Below, piece after piece: positions 43,925-55,130 of a DNA stretch of 64,000 bases. A model generated the notes under the pieces. That model did not search any database, was not told where the DNA came from, and saw only the letters and a program-made list of their open reading frames with translations. Origin of the DNA: Aphrocallistes beatrix (taxonomy: Eukaryota; Porifera; Hexactinellida; Sceptrulophora; Aphrocallistidae); NCBI GenBank assembly GCA_963281255.1, contig OY725491.1:3956857-4020856 (forward strand). The letters run 5' to 3'. Numbering within the stretch: position 1 is the first letter of the stretch; every line of letters starts with the position of its first letter. The translations under genes and the position numbers were made by a program.

Positions 43925-46010
43925 TTGACTTGAAAATAGGACAATGCATATTGACTAAATGTCGAAAGGGCTGCCCGGTTGAGAGAGGTGCCCGGATATC
44001 GGAGGTCCGGATAAGAGAGGTTCGAGTGTACATGTAATTTCTACCTTTAATTTTTTGGTTGCAACATCTGTAGGGAGATCAGTACACTTGCGTTTAGTCA
44101 GTTTGGCTTCTGACCGCGGAAAATATTGTCTTGAGATGTGAAGTGGATATTTGCTGCATTTTGAATCACTGCCTTTCTTTAGAACCAATGCATGGCTATC
44201 TGTTACTTCAACTGCTGTCATAGGTCTGATATACTTCGCTTCTTTCTTGGTTCCAGATATTCTCTTTGCTTTTCGCATATTACGAACGAGTATCTGATCT
44301 CATGGTTTTATATTCGAGCTGAACAGGATATTCAATAAATATCAATCAAAGTTTGCCGCGACTAATAGAGTTTGACATAAAATTAAATGGTCACCTGTTC
44401 TTCTTAACTTTTTTATCAAATATCAATTTTTGCAATTGCTGTTCCTTGTGAATATTATCGCGAGCTTGTAATTGAGATTGTGCTCGAGTGTCTAGCAGAG
44501 GTTGTAGCCATGCAACTTGATTTTCAGGTTCGGGAGAGAATGAATCTACTTCAGTTGTTTGATCTAACTCCTCCTCTTTATTCTCATCATCTAACACCAC
44601 CAGGTTAGTGTGCGCCAGTAAATGTTCACTATTAGCTTCTCTCCCGAACATCAGATAGAATGGTGAGTAGTTTGTTGACCTCTTCCAACAAGTGTTCGCA
44701 GCTAGCACAGCAGCTTGCAATTTGCTTGGCCATTCTGCTCCTGTTTGCTTAACCATTCTTTGTAGTTTGCTAATGAATGAGGAACTAAATAGTAATGAGA
44801 TCTAGTTGCTCTGTACTGGTAGTATGTTATACTTACGTTTTGATTATTTTGTAATGTGTTTCAACAAGCCCATTGCTCTGTGGATGGTAGGCAGCAGTCC
44901 TACGATCATTGACTGCTAATTTTCTGTGAAATTCTTGAAATTCCAAATTCAGGAAGGAATTAATCTGAGAAAATATAATCTTAGAAAATTGCTAATAAAA
45001 AGGAAATACCTTGCTGACAAACACAGGTCCTTGATCATGCTAGATAACCTGAGGCACTCCGAGAGTAAAATAGATGCTCTAGGGCTGAGACCTCACTACT
45101 CTTTTTAGTTCTCAAAGGGCGAACTGCACAGAATTTAGATGGATAGCAAGTTGTGACCAAGAGATGTTTGTAACCCTGAGAGTTCTCCTGCAAATCACAG
45201 ACCAGATCAATACCGATGTATTTCCAGGGCTGATCTGGGGGAGGAATTGGTTGCTGTTTCCTTTGAGGTTGAGGTGGTAAATTAGCATCAGTCTTACAGT
45301 GATGACAAGTTTTTTTTTTAAGAGAGCAGATTGGTACGTCATAACACAGGATGTTTACCGAAAGTCAACATAGTATCAGTTTCTATATGACAAGTCATTG
45401 AACATGACTTGAGTCAAAAGTTCAAATTCTATTCAAGTTATGTTCAATTACGTAATAGCTATGTATTCAATTTTGAATTCTACTTGGTGGGTCGCCTGAG
45501 AAAAAATGAATTTCTGTTCTCGCACAAACTACGTGATGCGAGTACAACAAAACCCCTAATTCTCAATACATCAAGCAATATAATTTAGCTACAGTTATCT
45601 CTCGTTAAAATACGAACACATGGGGACCAATGAAATGCGTTCATATTATCCGAGATCCATATTAATGGCGTGATTGGAATGTATATTCATTTGCGAGTGT
45701 TGGGGATAAATAATTTGTTATCTTATCCGGAGTTACGAATTGCAAGTCTACTACAAATATATGCGTAATGCTCCATAAGTGAAACAAAGGTGTAATAAAA
45801 AATAAAGATGGAATAATTAACTCAACACTTACATAGTTTTTGAAATCTTCATTCATTCCTGGCCAAACATATTTCTGTCTGATAGCTTTGATGGTAGCGT
45901 TGATGCCAGGGTGTGCTGTACCGTCATGGTACAGTTTGAGTACATCATCAACTTGACCTGAACGCACTACTTTGTATGAAGTTACTTTATTTCCACTGAT
46001 GATCACCTTG
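43925..46010 (-). pseudogene. Ginger/gypsy-type integrase fossil
   Basis: A broken minus-strand integrase gene. Parts seen in order: a zinc-binding N-terminal region (LYHDGTAHPGINATIKAIRQ), core fragments including YHPQSNGLVETHYKIIK, and a C-terminal region with TNYSPFYLMFGREAN. A short intron of the kind known in Ginger elements may separate the last two. Inactive and old. A pogo-like terminal sequence (CCGGATAAGAGAGG) overlaps the left edge, and another, with a possible 165-bp MITE, lies at about 45,590-45,753. Confidence 0.7.
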
Positions 46011-46298
46011 TCAAAATTAATATTTTAAAATTAAAATTATTTCCAAATGTTATACATACAAACTATATCAGTATAACCCCACCTCTAGAAACCAGAGATC
46101 CAAATCCCATTGAATCACAGAGTTTACAAAGATCTTCCTTAGCATGGCCTCACAAACAATTACCCAATCTAAGAATTTTCTTATTTCAGCCCCAAATTAA
46201 TCTCATATAAATCGCTAATGGGGAGGGCGGCATTTATTAGCAATTTTGTGATTATTCAATGAAGCCATGAAGCGGCAAACAAGTTTCCAATCAATAAA

Positions 46299-46602
46299 CA
46301 GGGATGGGGTTGGTTAACCAATGTCATATTAATTAGTAGAAATATGAATTTTTCGACTAATATTTAACCTGATATTGAATTTTTAGTGGTCTCGGAATAT
46401 ACTTTTTAGTTCGAAAATAGAAATAATATTGTAACATCGAAATTTTAGAAGTAATATTCATGAATCTCCATCGATAAACAATGAAATTAGTCTAAATATA
46501 GTCTAAAATAAATCAGATCTGCTAACCGATCCAAGATTTTCATAACCGTTAACCGTGATTGACGGTGGATTGCCGGTTAACTGGTTACTGAATCTAGCCT
46601 TG
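46299..46602. mobile_element. probable hAT MITE, about 300 bp
   Basis: Ends CAGGGATGGGGTTGGTTAACC-like at left and GGTTAACTGG...CTAGCCTTG at right; the inner parts GGTTAACC/GGTTAACTGG pair. Flanks caataaac and caataagt agree at six of eight. Non-coding, AT-rich. Confidence 0.55.
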
Positions 46603-46673
46603 CAATAAGTTTGTTCTGAATAAACTATCAATAAAAAAAACAACCTTGAAAATATTGTTATCCTCTCCAATCT

Positions 46674-46726
46674 GATATTGTAAAGCCTTTACCCGAAAGT
46701 TCTTCGGGTAAAGGCTTCACAATATC
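46674..46726. repeat. perfect hairpin, about 23-bp arms
   Basis: GATATTGTAAAGCCTTTACC followed by CGAA is mirrored after a five-base loop (AGTTC) by TTCGGGTAAAGGCTT and ACAATATC, with one mismatch. No T-run or gene next to it suggests a terminator. Confidence 0.9.
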
Positions 46727-47029
46727 ATTTCTTCTTCGACTCGAGAACGTACTTTGGATACACATTGCATGTAAGAAAGTCTGAGATTGCACTGTACTCG
46801 TCTGCGTTCATCCTCGTGAATTACAATGCTGCTACTTGATACGTGTTGTGAAAATTCTGCTTTGAAAAATTCTGTTTTGGGTAGTTGATACATTAAGGAA
46901 TCAACAATTTATATGATCAACAACAATAAATACAATAATGCAGAATATCCCTGCTCCAGTAATACAAGTGAGTTAGAATCACACGGAGTTAAAATCACAC
47001 GGTAGTAGAATATCCCTGGTTCACTACAC

Positions 47030-47575
47030 TAGCATTTACTTAGAAGTATTTGTTGATTGTGCTGCAACAATCTCCAATCACTACAATTTGGAATGTATGA
47101 GAATTCTAGAAAAATTAAAGTATGTTGTATTAGATAGATATTCACCTTATAGTAACGAGATTGCAGCATTTTACCATGAAGATTTAGATGCAGACCGATT
47201 GAATAATCAGAAAGGGTCCTTTTTTTCATATGTAGATTATAGCGAACTTACAGAAAAAGCATCAACTCTCAAATGTATTCAAGAGATTCTATCAGAAAAT
47301 AGCACACTCATGGAAGTTTCTAGGGATTATGTAATGGCCGTGAGACTTCTACTTGTTCTTCTAGCCACATCTTGTACTGCAGAAAGAAGCTTTAGCTGCC
47401 TTCGCAGGTTAAAAGCATGACTGAGGAGCACAATGGGAGAGATGCGATTAAGTTCATTGGCACTCTTATCAGTTCACCGTGATATTTCGGATACACTCGA
47501 TATACAAAAGATCGGTGATGATTTTATTCTTGGCACAACAGTACGCGAAAATACATTCTTTGTTATGAAGGATTA
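47030..47575 (+). pseudogene. hAT transposase (ZMYM1-like), C-terminal part
   Basis: Reads FVDCAATISNHYNLECMRIL, then STLKCIQEILSENSTLMEVS, and the hAT dimerisation segment LLVLLATSCTAERSFSCLRR, followed by STMGEMRLSSLALLSVHRDI. It completes the protein begun at 39,364. One in-frame stop follows RRLKA at about 47,418. It lies 240 bases before the right inverted end of its element, the usual position. Confidence 0.9.
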
Positions 47576-48137
47576 AATTAGGAAGTTGAAGTTTTACGTA
47601 CATAGCTTTTTCACTTTTACGTAATTTACTCATTTACACTTTGTAATACTGAATCGAATTAGCTAGTATTTATTCATAATAACAAGTTACTAATAAATCA
47701 TTAGGATTGCTACTTACCATGATCTTTTGAATTGATTTATATCTTGAGATTTTTTTATAGTGAGAAATTTGAGCCCCTACTCGACATCAAAATAATTCTC
47801 AAAGTTCGGCGCCCATGACACTAGACATACATAATAACATTCGTCAGCTTCATATATTATTATATTCGATCTATGATCCAATAAAATATAGTAGCACAGT
47901 TATAAAATGAGTGCTGGAGTCTGGACTGCCGCAAGTGGTGCACAGAGCTGAGTATAAAAGACATCAGTAATTTCCCTGGATTTTCCATGGAATTCGCATT
48001 TTAAATCTAGAAATTTTGAGAGGAGCTTTTAAGATACTCTAGTGGTTATACGGGAGGGTTGATTTGAAATTAGTTAATGTATCACACAGTAATGTTATCT
48101 AGATTAAGAGATAAAAATTTTCATAGATTTCAGACAG

Positions 48138-48173
48138 AATGCGACAAATGATTACAAAGTCATTTGTCGCATT
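48138..48173. repeat. short palindrome with microinversion
   Basis: AATGCGACAAATGA and its exact complement TCATTTGTCGCATT flank an 8-base loop. The right arm and the following TTGTGGCTGCAAATAT match block A (6,713-6,745) in inverted orientation. Confidence 0.85.
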
Positions 48174-48192
48174 TGTGGCTGCAAATATTGAT

Positions 48193-48618
48193 CAGTGGCG
48201 TAGCACTGACTCAAAAAGTGGTCCGGCTAAAAACATGTAAACCATGAGTTGGACTCAGAATTTTGCTATATCATTTGTCCAATAAAAATAAAATTAATAA
48301 TATTTGAGAAATAATCACATTACTGATTATATAAATACTAAGTTACATGTCTTGACTTGAAAATGTATCAAAAATATCCATTCGGTGTTCGCTACTACAA
48401 AATTTATTAGATGCCATTGAGAGATATTATTCAGCTAGCAAACTTGATAAATAAGGTCAGACAAAATATATACATACATTGGAATGCAATAGCACAAACT
48501 TATAAGTCAGCAAATAGGAAAATTAATGGTCCGGCCAAAAGCCGGACCATGAATGATCCTTGCCCAAAAATGTGGTCCGGCCAAAGCCGAACCTGCCGCA
48601 CCTACTCCTACGCCTATG
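48193..48618. mobile_element. probable hAT MITE with internal hairpin
   Basis: Left end CAGTGGCGTAGCAC, right end CCTACGCCTATG; the GGCGTAG/CTACGCC core pairs. Absent from block A. The flanks share only TTGAT. Inside, GTCCGG recurs and a hairpin ATGGTCCGGC-CAAAA-GCCGGACCAT lies at 48,526-48,550. Confidence 0.65.
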
Positions 48619-49191
48619 TTGATGCATTGGTTCGATTGTTTGTTATTAACTGTACTAAAAAAATAGTGATATCATTGCCAAACTATGCTAATATCCGAGT
48701 CAAAAACCAAGTAACTAGAAATTTAAGGCCTCTCGTAGTCTTAATTGGCAAACTTAGCACCCTAGCAATATTATAGCAGCATAGGAATGTGACAACATTC
48801 CATTCTTAAAACTTGATTGAATCCCATCGAGTGATCCCTCTTGCGAATCCGCTCGGTTAGCTGAGTGCAATTAAACGTATAGAATCCTCTTAATTTAACA
48901 ATGATTTGTGATAGGGAACTTCGTCCAAATATTAAGATTGCAATAATTAGTTTTGATCCACAGGCACAAGGTCGAAACTTTCCCAGAACAAATGTCGCCT
49001 ATTTCAAATTCATCCCTTTTGCTCTACATGATCACCACAAAAGCATGCTGAACTTGTTCAGCCGTGCTCATTTCCCCCCAAAATTCTCTAAGTCACTAGA
49101 CTACAAATGGCATCAATAAGTTTAAAATTTAGGCGTTTAGAATTATGATCAACAAAAATTGATTGATAAATATCCTTGATAGTGTTTGGAC

Positions 49192-49474
49192 CTAGGTTGA
49201 CTAATTCATGAATTAATGAATAATTCGAATAATTCATAATTCATCAAGCCTGAGAAGAATTATTCAAAATTGAAAGTTTTTGCAACAAAATATCATGAAT
49301 TATATGAATGAACTTTTCGAAAAATTCTTAATTCAGGAATTATGAATTATTTGAATTATTCATTAATTCGTGAATTAGTCAACTTAGCTTATGATTGACT
49401 AATTCATGCTTGAATCATGAATTATTCGAATAATTCATAATTCTTTGCCATTTTTAATGAATTAGTCAACTTAG
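49192..49474. mobile_element. hAT-type MITE, 283 bp, ATTCAT-rich
   Basis: Perfect 8-bp duplication GTTTGGAC (49,184-49,191 and 49,475-49,482) and ends CTAGGTTGACTAATTCA / TGAATTAGTCAACTTAG. The interior is almost wholly GAATTATTC-like palindromic repeats, including an inner copy of the end. Block A has the empty site at about 7,168. Confidence 0.92.
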
Positions 49475-49909
49475 GTTTGGACTAACAGCAATATCAACAT
49501 ATTTTTTGCAAACGAAAAGGTTTTTTAGAGACCACATAAGGCTGCGCGTTATTGGGAGATGCCCATTCAAGGGTCTATTTCCATCCCAGACAACATTATA
49601 TCACAATAGCAATGTACACATACTTATAATAGTAGATGTGTAAGCACGTTACAACCAAGTGTAATTGGAATTTAGGTTAGTAATAAATTGAGAAATGCAA
49701 ACACCATCCATAATTGGAAAAATTCTAAAAATATCGACATGTGCAGTGTACATGGCTATATTTAGAATTCTACCACCACATCATAAGAAAATAGTTCAAT
49801 TTTTAGCATGTGAGGTGGAACAATTATGGGCACTACAGCTGTAGTCAATTAACGAGTTACACTGAATCAGTATAAGTACGGAAATAAATATTTCATAACA
49901 AATTCAAAA

Positions 49910-51468
49910 ATGTCTTCTTAAGACAAGAAACTATTTCTACATTCCGCAGCGCAGATATCCCGAGGGTTTGCAATCCGGCTGATTTTGAATCTAGCATGAA
50001 GTCATGTGGGTCTGACAATGAAGATGAATTCATATTCAAAGTCCCAACAAGCCCAACTGATTTAACACCAGCTATATCCACGACTATCGAGCTCGGATCT
50101 ACTCTATTTCAAATAGCCCTCTCTTAACAGATATCTGAAGAATCTGATAACACGGCACCAGCTGCCTCAGGTCCTAATAAAAAGTGAGGACATAAGATCA
50201 ACACTGGGAGGTTTCGGAAGGTTGAGAGAGTCAAAAGAAAATCTACTTTCACACCATTCACCGCAAAGCGATTACATCTTCCTACTAGCACTCCGAAATT
50301 TAAAACACTATTACAGGAAGTTTCCACAGCCCAATAAACGCCTGAGTATTATGGTACAGAAGAATAGAGCTCAATCATTTCGCGATCCCTACGTTCCTCA
50401 TGGCTCGCAAATAATTGATATCGATATACTAAGTACAATATGTTCTCTATTAAGATGCACTGAGGCACACTGCACTAGTAGTAAATTGAATATGTATCAA
50501 TACGCTTTTCGGGATGGGTTGCAATCATATCTCTTGTTGAAATGCAGTCGCTGCCAACTTGTGCTTGCTGAATTTACCACATCCTGTCCGGTTAAGAATG
50601 AAACTTAATGCGGTGGACGATCGTCAAATGCTTTGCCCGAAAAATTCAGAAGACAATGTTAGAGCTTTACTAGCAGCACACTGTAATTTTACGTATGAGC
50701 GAGAGGGATTTTCTTTTTGAATACCTTTCATCCACCTACCAAACTCCGACAACCCTATCTGAATAAAGATTAGTTTTGGCGCCTGGAAGATGTTTTCAAG
50801 AAATTGCAAGCATTGATATGTGTTCCGCTTTGACAATGGGATTAACACATAACTGTAATGAGTCGCTACATTCAGTTGTGTGGTATAATGCTCCAAAGAC
50901 AAAAGATGTATGACAAAAGTCACTTCAAGCCGCTCCTGCTATTGCTTTGTGCACTTTCAATGAATGAAGGTTTAATGATGCTCGCTGCTATACTGGAAAA
51001 TCAAGAGGTAAAATGCTCCCGCATAACTCTTGAACACTTAGCAACAATGGATAAAGAAATGAACTGCTGTAAACTTAAAGCCGTAATGGCTACACGAAAG
51101 AGGCTCCGTAGAGTTCTCAAATCCCAATTCATTGCAGCCGAATCCTCCAGGCGTATACCAAAAAAGATACTACGACCTATAAATCTGGAGGTTTTGGTAC
51201 TGAGCTCTCATCTGTTGCCATGAAAGAATTACCTTCCAAGAATGTTAACCCTGATGACTCTGAAACAGTTTGCGAGGAATGTGAACAACATGACTGCCCA
51301 ACCGGGGGAAAAAAGGCGAATGATGACTGGTTAGGCTGTGAGTTCGGCCTGAGATGGTTTCACTGTGGATGAACCAATACCAGTCTAAAGGATGTGGGAA
51401 ATGTTCCTTATATCTGTAGGATATATGACTTGGAATTCGAGTCCTATTTAGAACCTGTACAGCTATAG
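49910..51468 (+). pseudogene. PHD-tailed transposase, block B copy, core deleted
   Basis: Aligned with 7,822-10,206: the N-terminal exon, the predicted intron position and the N-terminal Cys region are present, then about 870 bases corresponding to 8,590-9,467, including all of the SFDGxW-to-GHTQKR core, are missing at about 50,690. The C-terminal half (SRRIPKK, then CEECEQHDCPTGGKKANDDW) and the finger remain with several changes. A stop directly follows MSS. Non-functional; an internal-deletion derivative. Confidence 0.9.
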
Positions 51469-51724
51469 TTTCTGTAGTAGCATGACTCCATTATAAGAGT
51501 ACTAGTAATAAGTCAACAGGTATAATTGATTGAATAAAAGAAAAAAGTTAGTAAACAAATATTCAAAGAGTGTAATGTATTTATACTATACAGTATCCTA
51601 GAGCAAAATTTGGCGGCTAAATCTAGCCAATCAAATTCGAGTATTCAGTACGGCATTAACACATCCATAGTAACCCGAATTCAAGGCAGTGCCAGTGCCT
51701 TAGTGTATTAGAATGCTATGGTTT

Positions 51725-52525
51725 ATCCTTACAATTAAAACTCGATTAATATTTGTTTGTTTGTATATATATGTAACGAATTGATTGAAGAAACTGCCAG
51801 GGACGGAAAACTAATTTTTGGCATTTGGGAGTCTTTTAGCTATGGCTCCAGTGAGTTCTGAGCTCAGAGCAAAATGTCGACTCATCATGGAATTATGACG
51901 TCATTGTCACATTTTTAAAAGTTAAGCAATACAGTTATTCGAGCATAACTCAGCCATTATAGGAGATAGAAGGCTGAAATTTTAATAGAATCTGTATACT
52001 AACATGTTTCACATATGATGCAACAATCATCAAAAAATGATGACTCATCACTTTATTATGACGTCATAATTACTCATCAAAATTTTAAAATTGATAATTT
52101 TGGTGATTTTTCGTGCGATATCAATTATTAGGACAGACGTATTTAGAGATGTTATTTCCCTCATAATTAATCAATGTGACCCGAGGCGCCCAAAAGGCGC
52201 CTCCGGCGGACACAAAGTGTCCGCCAGCCGCGCAGCGTAAGCAAGCGAAGCGCACTTGTATATGTATATATCTGTCACGAATTGAATGAAGAAACTGCCA
52301 GGCGCAGAAAGCTGATTTTTGGCATGTCGGAGTCTTTTGGCTATGGCTCCACCAAGTTCTGAGCTCAGTGCAAAATGTCGACTCATCATGGAATTATGAC
52401 GTCATTATTACATTTTTAAAGGTTCAGCAATACAGTTATTCGAGCATACTTCAGCCATTATAGGAGATAGAAAGCTGAAATTTTAATAGAATCTGTATAC
52501 TATCATACCTCACATATGATGCAGC
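51725..52525 (+). repeat. two tandem Helentron-like repeats
   Basis: A whole copy (51,725-52,262: head, TA run, TGTAACGAATTGATTG, body, hairpins at 52,184-52,202 and 52,205-52,225, then GCGAAGCGCACTTGTATATG) is followed without a gap by the front half of another (from CTGTCACGAATTGAATG). They sit in sequence absent from block A. Confidence 0.8.
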
Positions 52526-52917
52526 TATCAATAATATATGAAATACTTGTTTGTTCTTTTATACTATAAAAAATATCTATGCATCAATCTATTCCAGGGA
52601 ATTTGAAACTGCGTTACTAATATTAAAAAGATCTGTCGATATATCGATTAAAAAGCACCAAAAAAACAGTCAATAATAGTATCAAAATTGAAAAAATACA
52701 GTCAGGATCGCATATCATTATGAACTCCAAGGGTACCCAAATATTTTCACAATAGAGAGACAATAGTAGGCCGGGTCAAGAAATGTACAAATGATCGGAT
52801 TAACTTCTATCTAAGGGAAAAGTTGCATTTACACCTTTCGAGGATTATAAGAAATTTAGATCCGAAAAAAAATTGATTTGACCCTTGCGGTTTTATAGTT
52901 TTGATGTGTCACTTCCA

Positions 52918-54601
52918 CACAATTGACTTTAATCGTCTGAATTATCAAATTCCTTTGACTTACCCCCTTCAAATATATTAATTGGTATAGTAAGTCGCCA
53001 ATTTGCTGTCGAATGGTATATAAAGCTAATCTCAAGCTAATATATAAAGCTAATCATCTCTTAGGATACTAAAGTTATACAGATATTTTTTTCCGTTTTC
53101 TTTCATACCCTTAATATACCACCCCCACCCCTTTCTTTCCCAAAATTTTAAAATGTACAACACAAACTTTTTGATCAATTGTTGAATAGAGCAATATCTA
53201 ATAATTTCATATTCATTTAATTTATAACTTGTATAATCTTTTCTCGAATCAAAAGCAGGCATTTTTCTCTGAGGTGAGTGTTGAAAGAAATAATTCATGT
53301 CTCGCCTCTTCCCCTGTTACTGAAGTCAAAGCTTTAGTGACCAGTTGAATAGTTCTTTCAACAGCTTGTGCACGGCATGGATATCCTGGAATTTCCATAA
53401 GAGTACACACAATATTAAGTAGTATTTCTTTTGAGAAGTGTTTGGTAAAAGGCGGTTCTGTGATAAGAGATGTTCCCAATTAATCATATTCACGTATGTT
53501 TCAGCAGTGAACCTTAATGAAGGAATTTTAAATGGGTGAATTTCTATCTGTCCAAATGATGAATTGTTGGTGCGGATATCTAAAATAGTTTTCACTGCCA
53601 TTCGTCCAATTTGCACGTCACTGTCTGCAAGCATCGAGAACATAATACAAGTATTAACATAATATAGCACTAGCTAATAGGTTGCTTCGATCCTACACCT
53701 GAATTGTCCCGAATTGTTCATTTTATAGGAATTTATTATGCACAGTTTAGTTTAGAATTAAGAGTAAACCGATATGCACAGATTGACCAATAAACATGTT
53801 CCATGCAATATCTTTACAGCGAGAGTTACCCGATTATGATCAAAACGTGATTTGTGATGTTCTACATAGAAATGCATATTTTGTCTTCCAGAAAATATTC
53901 TTGTATTGATGCTTGCAGACAGCGATGTCCAAATTAGACAAATGGCAGTGAAAAATATTTTAGATATCCGCACCAACAATTCATCATTTGGACAGATAGA
54001 AATTCGCCCATTTAAAATTCCTTCATTAAGGTTCACAGCTGAAACATACGTGAATATGATTAATTGGGAACATCTCTTATCACAGAATGGCCTTTACCAA
54101 ACACTTCTCAAAAGAAATACTACTTAATATTGTGTGTACTCTTTTGGAAATTCCAGGATATCCATGCCGTGCACAAGCTGTTGAAATAACTATTCAACTG
54201 GTCACTAAAGCTTTGACTTCAGTAACAGAGGAAGAGGCGAGACATGAATTAATTCTTTCAACACTGACCTCAGAGAAAAATGCCAGCTTTTGAGTCAAGA
54301 AAAGATTATACATGTTATAAATTAAATGAATATGAAATTATTGGATCTTGCTCTATTCAACAATTGATCAAAAAGCTTTGTACATTTTAAAATTTTGGGA
54401 AAGAAAGGGGTGGGGGTGGTATAATAAGGGTATGATAGAAAACGGTAAAAATATCTGTATAACTTTAGTATCCAAAGAGGTAGAGATTAGCTTTATATAC
54501 CATTTGACAGCAAATTGGAGACTTACTATTACCAATAATATATTTAAATGGGGTAAGTCAAAGGAATCTGATAATTCGGACGATTTAAAGTCAATTGTGT
54601 A
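52918..54601. repeat. long inverted repeat with about 720-bp arms
   Basis: Arms 52,918-53,665 and 53,893-54,601 are reverse complements with few differences around a 227-base centre. Both outer ends read CACAATTGACTTTAA. Each arm encodes the same protein segment. The whole lies in a 3-kb insertion that splits a pogo-like MITE of block B. Confidence 0.9.
53906..54293 (+). pseudogene. uncharacterised mobile-element protein, in both arms
   Basis: The right arm reads MLADSDVQIRQMAVKNILDI, KIPSLRFTAETYVNMINWEH and, in the overlapping frame, FTKHFSKEILLNIVCTLLEI then YPCRAQAVEITIQLVTKALT. The left arm (53,249-53,670, minus strand) gives the same with TEPPFTKHFS. I recall proteins with 'PCHTQAVERCVKLVTEAS' as abundant, unnamed open frames in many invertebrate genomes, probably of mobile-element origin, but cannot assign a class. 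Neither arm holds a complete gene. Confidence 0.5.
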
Positions 54602-54639
54602 GAAAAAAGTTTGTAAACAAATATGCATAGAGTGTAATG

Positions 54640-55130
54640 TATTTATACCACCCCTTGTTTGACGAAGCCTATATGTCTTTCGGCTATCCCATCGGACTCA
54701 GGGTGTTACGGTGCGGTGTGAAGTTTAGTAATCCCTATGTCGTGGCATAGTTCGCGCACCGCTAACCCATCCACATTCTTCCCTTGATCTGTGAGCATAA
54801 TATTTGGTACGTCATGTCCACGATAAACCCATATTTCCATGAATGCGTTAACGATGGATGTGGTGGTCTGGTCTTTCAATGGGATTACTTTGACGTAATG
54901 TGAAAAGAGATGAACAAATGAAGAGATGAGTAAGAAGTACCCGGAGCCGCCATTGCGCAGTGTCCTATTCAGCAGGTTATTGGTAAATTCACCTCAGTTA
55001 TCTGTCTGGAAGATGTGAGGTGCTCGCATACCTTCAACCGACTTCTTTTAAGCGCTCTCACCACAATAAACTTGCTAAAGCAGTCCTGGTCATCTGCCGT
55101 TCTAGGCCCATCTAACCCATCTCTAAATCC
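54640..55130 (-). pseudogene. gypsy/KRBA2-type integrase fossil
   Basis: Broken integrase core on the minus strand with VIPLKDQTTTSIVNAFMEIW, NILLTDQGKNVDGLAVRELC and HPESDGIAERHIG. The lower-coordinate end carries the core's C-terminal motif. Sequence at 54,950-55,100 matches part of the fossil at 23.2-23.4 kb. Old, inactive. Confidence 0.7.

Larger units (their letters stand above)
34319..47817 (+). mobile_element. hAT transposon (ZMYM1/Tip100-like), 13.5 kb with nested insertions
   Basis: Ends CATAGGCGCCGAAC and GTTCGGCGCCCATG are a 14-bp inverted repeat with one mismatch. The octamer ACACTAGA is repeated perfectly at 34,311-34,318 and 47,818-47,825, and block A shows the unoccupied site near 6,366. 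Its transposase lies at 39,364-40,830 and 47,030-47,575; the rest is mostly other elements that landed inside it. Without them it would be roughly 4 kb. Confidence 0.95.
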
